64,000 bases of DNA from Ornithinibacillus xuwenensis (GTDB lineage: Bacteria > Bacillota > Bacilli > Bacillales > Amphibacillaceae): positions 310,001 through 374,000 of the forward strand of contig NZ_JBDIML010000002.1 in the NCBI RefSeq assembly GCF_039614845.1, written 5' to 3'. Position numbers and translations under genes: made by a program. The stretch's first letter is position 1; every line of letters begins with the position of its first letter. This document shows, in pieces, positions 1-7,311 of this stretch. The notes beneath the pieces were generated by a model, which had not been told where the DNA came from, did not search any database, and worked only from the letters and a program-made list of their open reading frames with translations.

Positions 1-57
1 TCGAAAGTAACACAAACCATTGTGGTGAAAGAAACATTTTCAAGATAGGCTCACTTA

Positions 58-95
58 TTAAACTAGCTATTTCCTGTAGCTAGTTTATTTTTTTT
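58..95 (+). terminator. Rho-independent terminator of a gene left of the window
   Basis: Perfect inverted repeat (arms 59-69 and 77-87, seven-base loop) running into a T-rich tract at 84-95. It closes a plus-strand transcript that begins outside the window and separates it from the PAP2 promoter immediately downstream. Confidence 0.8.
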
Positions 96-104
96 ATTCG
101 AAAG

Positions 105-158
105 TTTACAGTAAATTTATTTTCAGTTTGCGATACGTTAATCTTAATCATATACAAT
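105..158 (+). promoter_or_regulatory. Putative PhoP-box promoter of the PAP2-GT4 operon
   Basis: Four hexamers in 11-bp phase fit the PhoP consensus TT(A/T/C)A(C/T)A to varying degrees: TTTACA at 105, TTTATT at 116, TTTGCG at 127 (weak) and TTAATC at 138. A -10 element TACAAT sits at 153-158, 15 bases after the start of the fourth box. The pstS promoter in this window shows the same 11-bp phase and the same 15-base offset. PhoP control is an inference from this layout; two of the boxes are imperfect. Confidence 0.5.
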
Positions 159-310
159 GAAATTGAAGGAAGAAGAATATGGAGGCATAAAACACTCAAT
201 TATAGACGTAATTACAAATCTAACAAATGAAAGCTGAATATTTTTATACTAGTAATCATTTACCGTAGACAAATCAAATTCTGCCAGTTCATTTCCATGG
301 AGGTGTGCTC

Positions 311-373
311 ATGAAATTGCTCATTCGGGTTGCTGTTTGTCTATCCGTAATTTTAGTTTATATTACCTATTAA
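311..373 (+). CDS. 20-residue hydrophobic micropeptide upstream of PAP2
   Basis: This short frame starts at an ATG with a good Shine-Dalgarno (GGAGG at 299-303, seven bases before the start) and encodes 20 residues: MKLLIRVAV at the front, then CLSVILVYITY. Two basic residues followed by a hydrophobic run suggest a single membrane-spanning peptide. It stops 17 bases before the PAP2 start, and the PAP2 ribosome site overlaps its 3' end, so translational coupling is possible. It could be a real membrane micropeptide, a leader peptide, or a decayed start of the PAP2 gene. I know no named family for it. Confidence 0.4.
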   Translation: MKLLIRVAVCLSVILVYITY

Positions 374-390
374 AGGTAGGTGGTACTTCT

Positions 391-939
391 ATGATAAAGT
401 ACTTCGATTACATGTATGAATTAGATCGTCAATCCTTTCGTTATATTAATCGTTATTTTGATTATAAATTTTTGAATTCCTTCTTTCATAAAATTACACA
501 TGCTGGTGGAGCAACCTTTACAATAGTTGCGGTGTTAATCATGACAATTATTGCAACCGATACAGTTCAAAACACTGCTATTGCAAGTGGCATTTCACTT
601 ATGATGAGTCATATTCCTGTAGCGATATTTAAAAAAATCTACCCTCGTAAACGCCCATATTTAGTCCTCAAAAATTGTCGTGTTACAAAGAAGCCTTTAA
701 CAGATTGTTCTTTTCCTTCCGGTCACACAACAGCAATTTTTTCGATTATTACTCCTTTTATCCTGCTTAATCCTGTGCTTGCTAGTATTTTATTTCCGAT
801 TGGATTTTTAGTTGGTATTTCTCGTATTTATTTGGGGTTGCATTATCCATCAGATATCATTGCCGGTGGGTTGCTTGGTTTAACAACGGGAATCATTTGT
901 TTTCTGTTAATGGGAAAATACGCACAAATGCTTTCATAA
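391..939 (+). CDS. PAP2 family membrane phosphatase
   Basis: A 182-residue integral membrane protein of the PAP2/PgpB/BcrC superfamily, which removes phosphate from lipid phosphates such as phosphatidate, phosphatidylglycerol phosphate or undecaprenyl diphosphate on the outer membrane face. All three signature blocks are present: KX6RP at about 81-89, PSGH at 109-112 and SRX5H (SRIYLGLH) at 144-151, supplying the nucleophilic and proton-donor histidines. I place the start at the ATG at 391, behind AAAGGTAGG, because the longer frame has no ribosome site. It lies 32 bases upstream of a glycosyltransferase in the same transcript, behind a putative PhoP-controlled promoter. A role in making diacylglycerol for glycolipid synthesis is an inference; recycling of undecaprenyl diphosphate is the main alternative. 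Confidence 0.85.
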   Translation: MIKYFDYMYELDRQSFRYINRYFDYKFLNSFFHKITHAGGATFTIVAVLIMTIIATDTVQNTAIASGISLMMSHIPVAIFKKIYPRKRPYLVLKNCRVTKKPLTDCSFPSGHTTAIFSIITPFILLNPVLASILFPIGFLVGISRIYLGLHYPSDIIAGGLLGLTTGIICFLLMGKYAQMLS

Positions 940-971
940 TAAAATAAAGGAAGTATGGAGGTAGGTATATC

Positions 972-2114
972 ATGAAAATAGCTATTTTTACGGATACGTT
1001 TTCTCCAGATGTGAATGGTGTAGCTAAAACCTTAAAACGGTTTACGGATTATTTAGAAGATCGCGGAATAGCTTACCGGGTGTTTGCACCAAAAAGCTCA
1101 ACAAATAATTTATTCTCTACTGAAATTCATCGATTTAGAAGTCTGCCGTTTTTTCTATATCCAGATTGTCGCCTCGCTTTACCGAATATGCTGCATGTAA
1201 AGGAGGAGCTCACACAATTTAAACCCGATATCATTCATGTTGCGACACCATTCAATATTGGATTATGTGGCTTACACTACGCCAAAAAGCTAAATATTCC
1301 GGTTGTTGGGTCCTATCATACGGATTTTGATAAGTACTTGGAATATTATGATCTTCAATTTTTAACAAAATTATTATGGAAATATATGCGCTGGTTTCAC
1401 AGACCTCTCCGCAAGATATTTGTCCCCTCAATAGACACGATGACTCATTTAAAAAAGCATGGATTTACGAATTTGGAGATATGGCCAAGGGGAATTGATT
1501 GTTCCGTCTTTCACCCTAGTTATGACCAACAGTCTATTCGTGATAAATATGGAATCAAAGAAAAATATATATTATTGTACGTAGGGCGAATTGCACCGGA
1601 AAAAGATGTGATGCTTCTTCCATCTATTCATGCACAGTTGCCGAAAGAAATACAAAATGATGTGCATTGGTTCGTTGTTGGAGATGGCCCTCAGCAGCAG
1701 GATTTAAAAAAACAAGCCCCACATAATATGACCTTTGCAGGCTTTTTAACCGGAACTGATCTCGCGCATGCATATGCTGCTGCGGACTTATTTGTCTTTC
1801 CTTCCTCAACTGAAACATTCGGTAATGTCGTACTTGAATCCTTGGCGAGCGGAACACCAGCTGTTTGTGCCAATGCTGGTGGCGTTCGAGGAATCATACA
1901 GAATCAGGTAACAGGCTTATTATGTGAACGTAAAAATATAGCAGCGTTTGCCCAAGCAATACAGACTTTATTAGAGAATCATCCGAATCGGAAGGAAATG
2001 GGGTGGAACGGAAGAAATTATGCTCTAACCCAATCATGGGAATCAATATTTGAACGGCTATTAGAGAATTATGAAGACGCACTTCAAAAAACACAAGTTG
2101 GTTTGCTTGCGTAA
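972..2114 (+). CDS. GT4-family glycosyltransferase (MgtA/PimB-like)
   Basis: A 380-residue GT-B fold retaining glycosyltransferase. The N-terminal half begins with MKIAIFTDTFSPDVNGV, typical of lipid-directed GT4 enzymes such as MgtA and PimB. The C-terminal nucleotide-sugar half carries the E-X7-E motif ETFGNVVLE near residues 280-288. There is no signal peptide, so it should work at the inner membrane face with a nucleotide sugar. The start has a GGAGGT site 10 bases upstream. It is the last gene of the operon, followed by a strong terminator. Diacylglycerol as acceptor is suggested by the family and the PAP2 neighbour; the exact sugar and acceptor cannot be read from the sequence. Confidence 0.85.
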   Translation: MKIAIFTDTFSPDVNGVAKTLKRFTDYLEDRGIAYRVFAPKSSTNNLFSTEIHRFRSLPFFLYPDCRLALPNMLHVKEELTQFKPDIIHVATPFNIGLCGLHYAKKLNIPVVGSYHTDFDKYLEYYDLQFLTKLLWKYMRWFHRPLRKIFVPSIDTMTHLKKHGFTNLEIWPRGIDCSVFHPSYDQQSIRDKYGIKEKYILLYVGRIAPEKDVMLLPSIHAQLPKEIQNDVHWFVVGDGPQQQDLKKQAPHNMTFAGFLTGTDLAHAYAAADLFVFPSSTETFGNVVLESLASGTPAVCANAGGVRGIIQNQVTGLLCERKNIAAFAQAIQTLLENHPNRKEMGWNGRNYALTQSWESIFERLLENYEDALQKTQVGLLA

Positions 2115-2121
2115 AATAGTG

Positions 2122-2167
2122 AAAGGTCACGTCCCAGTAGCATGAGCTATGGGACGTGACCTTTTTT
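2122..2167 (+). terminator. Strong Rho-independent terminator after the GT4 gene
   Basis: Perfect 12-bp stem (arms 2125-2136 and 2150-2161) flanked by AAA on the left and a T6 tract on the right, with a 13-base loop. Confidence 0.9.
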
Positions 2168-2174
2168 GTGGGTT

Positions 2175-2332
2175 AGTTTAAATGCTGGAGCTGAAGCGGA
2201 AAGTGCTGAAATATTTGCTCCAAAAGCTAAAGACAGCGCCCCAAAGGCTGAAGACGAGGTAGAAAAGCTGAACATATTGCAAAAGCTGAAACTGGAGCTA
2301 AAAAAGCTAAAGAATACGCTCCACTATGCTAA
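2175..2332 (+). pseudogene. Frameshifted remnant of an Ala/Lys/Glu-rich (LEA-like) protein
   Basis: The stretch starts just after a terminator T-tract, has no ribosome site, and is full of short repeats of AAAGCTGAA/AAAGCTAAA type. One frame reads as an Ala/Glu/Lys-rich segment (AGAEAESAEIFAPKAK). In the GAAAAG run near 2260 the same composition jumps to another frame (KAEHIAKAE, then GAKKAKEYAPLC and stop at 2332). Adding one A to the A-run would join both into a single amphipathic, LEA- or YtxH-like repeat. I read it as a decayed gene fragment. The full-length continuous frame (to 2378) is probably not expressed. Confidence 0.35.
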
Positions 2333-2378
2333 ACAAGCACGCAATAATCACAGTCTGAACCCATGCGAATTCTCTTAA

Positions 2379-2849
2379 CTAATAGGATACAATCCCAAAT
2401 ATTTTCCATTCATCGTTATCATCAGTAGAAATCAGAACTTGGTCGACTACTCCGATTGTTTCACCTTGACTTTTGATTTCTAAATCAAGGATTACAAGGT
2501 AATTTTCATGGTCTGTTAGTAGTGGCTGTAATAGGGGAGGAACGTTTATGTCCTCTGTAATTTTATCGGATGATCGAATTTCTATTTTCGTTACTGCCCA
2601 GCCATTTAATGTTTGCTCATTCTGGAATACATGAATAAAATCACGTTCTGTATAGCCAATATAGTTAAGGTAACTTGAATCAATTAACCGTATTGCCTGT
2701 TCAAAATCGCCTTTTTGGAGATGACTATAATAAGTAGAGGCTATTTCCTCCGATGGATGCTCAAAGGAACTCTCGTTACTTTTGGAGCATGCGGTTAATA
2801 GTAGTGCAAACAGTATAACAACAAAAAAGCTGTAGAAACGATTTTTCAT
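2379..2849 (-). CDS. Uncharacterised lipoprotein
   Basis: A 156-residue exported lipoprotein. The N-terminus has KNR followed by a hydrophobic run and the lipobox LLTAC, with Cys21 as the predicted lipid anchor. The remainder (SEEIASTYYSHLQKGDFEQAI and on) has the helix-then-strand pattern of small NTF2-like or DUF4878-type extracytoplasmic domains, but I cannot name a family. It stands alone, diverging from the sspH pair at 3020. No clear terminator follows its stop. Confidence 0.7.
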   Translation of the reverse strand: MKNRFYSFFVVILFALLLTACSKSNESSFEHPSEEIASTYYSHLQKGDFEQAIRLIDSSYLNYIGYTERDFIHVFQNEQTLNGWAVTKIEIRSSDKITEDINVPPLLQPLLTDHENYLVILDLEIKSQGETIGVVDQVLISTDDNDEWKIFGIVSY

Positions 2850-3019
2850 TATTTTCTCCCTTCACTATTCAAAATAATCGTTTCAATATATGTTTTGTTA
2901 CGATAATTGGATACAACTTTATGTCTGGTAATATGTATCAATTCATCCCGATTTCCCCTTGTATATGAAGATGCAATTTGTTGAAAATTAATAGCAAAAG
3001 AGCAAAAGGAGAGGGAAGC

Positions 3020-3208
3020 ATGGATGCAAACCGAGCGAATGAAATCGTGAGTGCAGATGTATTTGTAAATGTAAATTACCACGGGATTCCAGTCTATATA
3101 GAGGATGTTTATCAAAATACGGCGAAGGTATTTCCTTTAGACGCCATTCACAATGTGCAGGAAGTGGATGTTGAGGGCTTAAATGAATCAGGTCCAATTA
3201 GTATTTAA
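3020..3208 (+). CDS. sspH: H-type small acid-soluble spore protein, copy 1
   Basis: A 62-residue protein matching the SspH family: start MDANRANEIVSAD, core YHGIPVYIEDV, then the acidic tail around AKVFPLDA. SspH proteins are minor, spore-specific proteins made in the forespore late in sporulation. The start is the ATG at 3020 behind AAAGGAGAGG; the frame extends upstream but without a ribosome site. A second copy begins 15 bases after the stop, so the two form a tandem pair. This copy has a longer C-terminus (EVDVEGLNESGPISI) than copy 2. Confidence 0.85.
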   Translation: MDANRANEIVSADVFVNVNYHGIPVYIEDVYQNTAKVFPLDAIHNVQEVDVEGLNESGPISI

Positions 3209-3223
3209 ATGGAGGTCGAAGCA

Positions 3224-3403
3224 ATGAATCGAATGCGGGCAGAAGAGATAGCGCAGTCAGCCGACATGAAGCATGTTACGTATAATGGAAAGCAAATCTA
3301 TATTCAGCAGGTAAATGAAAATAATACCGCGCGAATATTTCCATTAGATGATCCTCAACATGAATTCGATGTACAGCTGACCAATCTATATGAAAGGTTA
3401 TAA
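3224..3403 (+). CDS. sspH: H-type small acid-soluble spore protein, copy 2
   Basis: A 59-residue SspH family protein, the usual family length, with MRAEEIAQSADMKHVTYNGK followed by IYIQQV and ARIFPLDDP. It is closer to typical SspH in its YNG-IYI segment than copy 1. The start is ATG 3224, eight bases after GGAGG at 3211-3215; an internal ATG at 3233 is also possible. It is tandem with copy 1 and ends at a bidirectional terminator, so the two are probably one transcript in the forespore. Confidence 0.85.
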   Translation: MNRMRAEEIAQSADMKHVTYNGKQIYIQQVNENNTARIFPLDDPQHEFDVQLTNLYERL

Positions 3404-3406
3404 TAA

Positions 3407-3432
3407 AAAACCTCCTAATGTTAGGAGGTTTT
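3407..3432. terminator. Bidirectional terminator between sspH and ypjP
   Basis: Ten-base inverted repeat AACCTCCTAA (3409-3418) and TTAGGAGGTT (3421-3430), with A-run on the left and T-run on the right. It can serve the sspH pair on the plus strand and ypjP on the minus strand. Confidence 0.8.
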
Positions 3433-3447
3433 GCTTTTGTTTTTATC

Positions 3448-4023
3448 TTATGCCATCCATTTTGGTGGCGTATTTTTATCCCAATAAATTTCACCTAATG
3501 CATGGTGTTTTTCAAAATTATCTTCTTTTAGGTGATAATGGAAGTTAAACCAATATCCGTCTTGTGGTCGATTGTCACGTCTAACGTGGAATTTCGCAAT
3601 ATCTTCTTTTAGTAATTCATTATAGACGTTGAAGATTCGCTCTCCATATCCTGATGACGGCTGCTCTGTAATGGAGATATAGGCAACATCTTGTTTTTCC
3701 AGGATCGTTTCTAATGCGTGTTCAATATTAGGCAAAATAACCTGTGTGAATTCATCCTCAACCTTCTCAGATATTTTTGGGCCGAATTTTGCGAGGCTTT
3801 GTTGTTTTGCCATTTCAGTAAAGGTAGTTATTTCAGATTCCTGGACTAACTCAACTGCTTCTTGTGTTGATAGGATTTCTGCAGTTAGGTCATTTTGTGT
3901 GCCTTCTTCAGGAGATACAACCTCATTATTTTCTTCATCTGCAATCAAATATGTAGGTGTATACAACCCAAAGGTTAATATCGCGATAAGTGCAACAGCT
4001 AATTTTCTCATCCATAGCTTCAT
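3448..4023 (-). CDS. ypjP: YpjP family protein
   Basis: A 191-residue protein that I recognise as YpjP of Bacillus by its start MKLWMRKLAV and its conserved end: FHVRRDNRPQDGYWFNFHYH, then HHALGEIYWDKNTPPKWM. An N-terminal hydrophobic segment (about 8-28) suggests export or membrane anchoring, followed by an acidic linker and the conserved C-terminal domain. The function is not known to me. The gene converges on the sspH pair and stands alone. In B. subtilis it lies elsewhere, so its neighbours here say little about its role. Confidence 0.85.
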   Translation of the reverse strand: MKLWMRKLAVALIAILTFGLYTPTYLIADEENNEVVSPEEGTQNDLTAEILSTQEAVELVQESEITTFTEMAKQQSLAKFGPKISEKVEDEFTQVILPNIEHALETILEKQDVAYISITEQPSSGYGERIFNVYNELLKEDIAKFHVRRDNRPQDGYWFNFHYHLKEDNFEKHHALGEIYWDKNTPPKWMA

Positions 4024-4192
4024 AAGAATTTCCCCTTATACTGACTTACATAAATTTTATCACGTTTCTAGAAGATGTCTACTATATTCTCGGTAATCCT
4101 TGAATAATAGGAAGATAGACTTAAATGTACATATGAATATGGTATGTTTTCGTACAAATGTCTATTAATTCATTTTTCTAGTCTAATAGAAA

Positions 4193-4246
4193 TTTACAAA
4201 CCCTTTACATTTCTCACACATAGAGTTAATAATCGTTCTTTATACT
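4193..4246 (+). promoter_or_regulatory. PhoP boxes and -10 element of the pst operon
   Basis: PhoP-consensus hexamers in 11-bp phase: TTTACA at 4193, TTTACA at 4204, a poor CACACA at 4215 and TTAATA at 4226. The -10 TATACT lies at 4241-4246. Direct TT(A/T/C)A(C/T)A repeats with five-base gaps are the known binding pattern of the PhoP activator in Bacillus, and pst operons are classic PhoP targets. Confidence 0.8.
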
Positions 4247-4307
4247 TAGGGTTGTAAGAGGGATAACCCTTAAAAACACAAATTGCACTTTGGGGAGGAC
4301 AATTTAG

Positions 4308-5312
4308 ATGAAATTCAAAAAGTATTTAATGTTCCTATTTGTTGCAGCATTAGCAGTAGTGCTAGTTGCATGTGGGGATAGCGAAGAAACAAACTCTGGT
4401 GATAATGGATCTGAAGGCGCGGCTTCAGAAAACAAAGATAACGGAAGTGACAGCGAAGCTTCAGAAGAACTAGAAGGTAGCGTTGTAATAGACGGATCTG
4501 GAACAGTTTATCCGTTGATGTCTAGATTGGCTGAAGAATATATGATTAACGAACAACCTGAAGTATCAGTTGAGGTAAGTCGTGCAGGTACTTCTGCAGG
4601 ATTTGAAAAATTCTTGCAAGAAGATGGAACAGATTTCAATGATGCTTCTCGCTTAATTAAAGATGAAGAACAAGCAAAAGCAGACGAGCTTGGAATTGAA
4701 GTGAAGGAATTAAAGGTAGCGCTTGATGGTCTAACCATCGTAACAAACCCAGAAAATGACTGGGCTACTGAATTAACAGTTGATCAAGTAAAAGGAATCT
4801 TCCTTGGTGAGTATACAAACTGGTCTGATATTAATCCAGATTGGCCATCAGAAAAAATTCAAACATATGGCCCGAATGAAAACCACGGAACTTATGAGTT
4901 CTTTTATGAAAACATTCTTGAAGAGCAAGATTTAGTAGGTGACATTAATCTTCAACAAGAATACTCAACCCTTGTAACACTAGTTTCTGAAGACAAGAAT
5001 GCAATTGGTTTCTTCGGATTCGGATATTATGATAGCAACAAAGACAAAGTTGCTGCTGTTGGAATTGACTTTGGTGAAGGTGCAGTTCTTCCATCATTAG
5101 ACACAATTGCTGAAGATGGAGATTATGCAGGATTTACTCGCCCGGTATTTACTTACCTAAATGTCAATATGGCGAAAGAAAAATCACAAGTTCTAGACTA
5201 CGCAATTTATGTAATGGAAAGTGCGAATGACTTCGCTGGTGAAACTGGCTTCGCTCCAATTCCTGATGCGGAAGCACAAGCATTAGTGGATGAGTTAAAA
5301 GCATTACAATAA
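4308..5312 (+). CDS. pstS: Phosphate ABC transporter substrate-binding lipoprotein PstS
   Basis: A 334-residue lipoprotein that captures inorganic phosphate outside the cell and hands it to PstCA. The lipobox VLVAC gives lipid-anchored Cys22, followed by a Ser/Asp/Glu-rich tether. The phosphate-binding core begins with VVIDGSGTVYPL and includes SRAGTSAGFEKF, both typical of PstS; IGFFGFGYY is the usual C-terminal landmark. The start has GGGGAGG nine bases upstream. It heads pstSCAB behind PhoP boxes, and a strong hairpin separates it from pstC. Confidence 0.95.
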   Translation: MKFKKYLMFLFVAALAVVLVACGDSEETNSGDNGSEGAASENKDNGSDSEASEELEGSVVIDGSGTVYPLMSRLAEEYMINEQPEVSVEVSRAGTSAGFEKFLQEDGTDFNDASRLIKDEEQAKADELGIEVKELKVALDGLTIVTNPENDWATELTVDQVKGIFLGEYTNWSDINPDWPSEKIQTYGPNENHGTYEFFYENILEEQDLVGDINLQQEYSTLVTLVSEDKNAIGFFGFGYYDSNKDKVAAVGIDFGEGAVLPSLDTIAEDGDYAGFTRPVFTYLNVNMAKEKSQVLDYAIYVMESANDFAGETGFAPIPDAEAQALVDELKALQ

Positions 5313-5350
5313 TTGAATACAACATTGGAAACTTAAAAACATAATTCCTA

Positions 5351-5382
5351 TAAGATGAGGGCTCGAATATGCTCTCATCTTA
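5351..5382 (+). other. Intercistronic hairpin between pstS and pstC
   Basis: A 12-bp stem (5351-5362 with 5371-5382, one G-U pair, eight-base loop) without a proper T-tract. It may act as a partial terminator or as a 3' stabiliser, giving more PstS than membrane components. This is the common expression pattern for binding proteins; the mechanism here is inferred. Confidence 0.65.
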
Positions 5383-5420
5383 TTGTGACTTTTAGATTTG
5401 GAAGGGGAGTGCTGCGAGAT

Positions 5421-6377
5421 ATGGCAGCAAACAGCGAGCTAAACAAAAATAATGCTGTTGATGTTAAAGGAATGATTCAAAAAAACAAGCAATCAAAGAG
5501 CATATCGAATGTGATTGAAAAAATTATTCCGTTCTTGCTCTTCTTGTTTGCTATCATTTCGATACTCACAACAGTTGGAATTGTTGCAACCTTACTAACC
5601 GAAACAATTGAATTCTTTAAGCGTGTCCCAATAGGGGAGTTTTTCACAGGTACGGTACTAAAACCACTTAGTCAAAATCCTGAATTTGGTGTACTACCAC
5701 TCATTAATGGAACCATTATTTCATCGTTAATTGCCATGCTTGTAGCAGGTCCAATAGGTATTATGGCTGCAATCTACTTGAGTGAATATGCATCCGATAA
5801 AGTGAGAAGAGTATTAAAACCAATGCTTGAGATTCTTGCTGGAATTCCGACAATTGTATATGGATTCTTTGCTTTCACGTTTGTAACACCATTGATTCGT
5901 TCTATCTGGCCGGAGGTAGAAGCAACCAATATATTAAGCCCAGGTATTGTGATGGGAATTATGATTATCCCGATGATTGCTTCCCTGTCAGAAGATGCGA
6001 TGAATTCTGTTCCTAATTCCATGCGTGAGGGAGCATTAGCGTTAGGGGCAACAAAACTAGAAACGACATTCAAAGTGGTTATTCCAGCGGCGCTTTCTGG
6101 TATTATTGCTTCATTTGTATTAGGAATTTCTCGTGCGATTGGAGAAACCATGATTGTTACCATTGCAAGCGGAAGCTCAAAGAATTTCACCTTCGATATT
6201 ACAGAATCGATGCAGACGATGACCGCATATATCGTTGAGGTATCTGGTGGTGAAGCTGCTGCTGGATCAACAATTTATTACAGCTTATATGCAGTTGCGA
6301 TGACATTATTTGTCTTTACGTTAATGATGAATTTACTTGCAAGATATGTCTCTCGTAAGTTCAGGGAGGAATACTAA
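5421..6377 (+). CDS. pstC: Phosphate ABC transporter permease PstC
   Basis: A 318-residue inner-membrane permease with about six transmembrane helices. The cytoplasmic EAA-type coupling loop (GALALGATKLETTFKVVIP) lies near residues 203-222. It pairs with PstA to form the phosphate channel. I choose the ATG at 5421 (MAANSELNKN) behind AAGGGGAG; the longer frame runs back through the intercistronic hairpin and has no ribosome site. It is followed by pstA after one base. Confidence 0.93.
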   Translation: MAANSELNKNNAVDVKGMIQKNKQSKSISNVIEKIIPFLLFLFAIISILTTVGIVATLLTETIEFFKRVPIGEFFTGTVLKPLSQNPEFGVLPLINGTIISSLIAMLVAGPIGIMAAIYLSEYASDKVRRVLKPMLEILAGIPTIVYGFFAFTFVTPLIRSIWPEVEATNILSPGIVMGIMIIPMIASLSEDAMNSVPNSMREGALALGATKLETTFKVVIPAALSGIIASFVLGISRAIGETMIVTIASGSSKNFTFDITESMQTMTAYIVEVSGGEAAAGSTIYYSLYAVAMTLFVFTLMMNLLARYVSRKFREEY

Positions 6378-6378
6378 A

Positions 6379-7263
6379 ATGAAGTATATAGATGCAGAAC
6401 AAGTATCAAAACGTATGGGTGGACGAATTGTTAAAAACAATCTATTAAAGGCACTGTTCTTCCTAGCAACGCTTTTTGGACTTATTGTATTAGTTGTGTT
6501 GATTTATCGTGTTGTGGCTGACAGTGTCGGATGGATCGACTGGGATTTTATCACCGGAAGACTATCTACTAGTGCAGAACGAGCAGGAATCATGGGAGCA
6601 ATTCTAGGTACCGTATGGATGATGGCGGTAGTTGCCCCGGTTACGTTGTTACTAGGAATTGGGACAGCTATTTATTTAGAGCTATATGCTAAAAAAGGAA
6701 AGCTGCAAGCCATTATTCAAACCAATATATCGAACCTAGCAGGCGTTCCGTCTATCGTTTATGGAATTTTAGGATTGACTATTTTTGTTCGGGCAATGGA
6801 TATGGGAAACATTATTTTAGCAGGCGGATTAACATTGTCATTATTGATATTGCCAATCGTTATTGTTGCAGCACAGGAAGCAATTCGCTCAGTACCGCAA
6901 TATTTGAGTGAGGCATCCTATGGTATGGGAGCAACAAAATGGCAAACCATTAAAAATATTATTTTACCAGCAGCATTACCAGGTATCTTAACTGGGGCAA
7001 TATTAGCACTTTCTCGTGCAATTGGTGAAACGGCTCCACTAACTGTAATCGGTATTCCTGCTTTAATTATTCCCTTCCCGGAAGGAATATTTGATAAATT
7101 TACAGCTCTTCCAATGCAAATTTACTATTGGACATTAGATTCATCACTAGTAGCTGAATATGCAAGTTTAGCAGCTGCAACAATCGTTGTTTTACTAATT
7201 CTGTTGTTTGTATTGAACTCAGCTGCAATCTTTATCAGAAATAAATTCCAACAACGTTTTTAA
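6379..7263 (+). CDS. pstA: Phosphate ABC transporter permease PstA
   Basis: A 294-residue permease with about six transmembrane helices, the partner of PstC. The coupling loop SYGMGATKWQTIKNIILP lies near residues 180-198. The start is ATG 6379, one base after the pstC stop, with GGGAGGA at 6364-6370 inside the end of pstC, which suggests translational coupling. The longer frame inside pstC is not needed. Confidence 0.93.
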   Translation: MKYIDAEQVSKRMGGRIVKNNLLKALFFLATLFGLIVLVVLIYRVVADSVGWIDWDFITGRLSTSAERAGIMGAILGTVWMMAVVAPVTLLLGIGTAIYLELYAKKGKLQAIIQTNISNLAGVPSIVYGILGLTIFVRAMDMGNIILAGGLTLSLLILPIVIVAAQEAIRSVPQYLSEASYGMGATKWQTIKNIILPAALPGILTGAILALSRAIGETAPLTVIGIPALIIPFPEGIFDKFTALPMQIYYWTLDSSLVAEYASLAAATIVVLLILLFVLNSAAIFIRNKFQQRF

Positions 7264-7311
7264 GAAAATTGTTCGTTTGCTTCCTCGTACGAAGAAATAG
7301 AAGGAGGAATA

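Noticed and set aside
2934..2975. Possible SigG promoter before sspH
   Set aside because: Candidate elements match the forespore consensus too poorly to report, although SigG control is expected for the family.
2849..3115. 88-codon minus-strand frame
   Set aside because: Covers the start of sspH in antisense and shows no family features.
3746..4096. 116-codon plus-strand frame opposite ypjP
   Set aside because: ypjP is a recognisable conserved protein; the opposite frame has no ribosome site.
5774..6190. 138-codon minus-strand frame
   Set aside because: Antisense shadow of pstC with no start signal.
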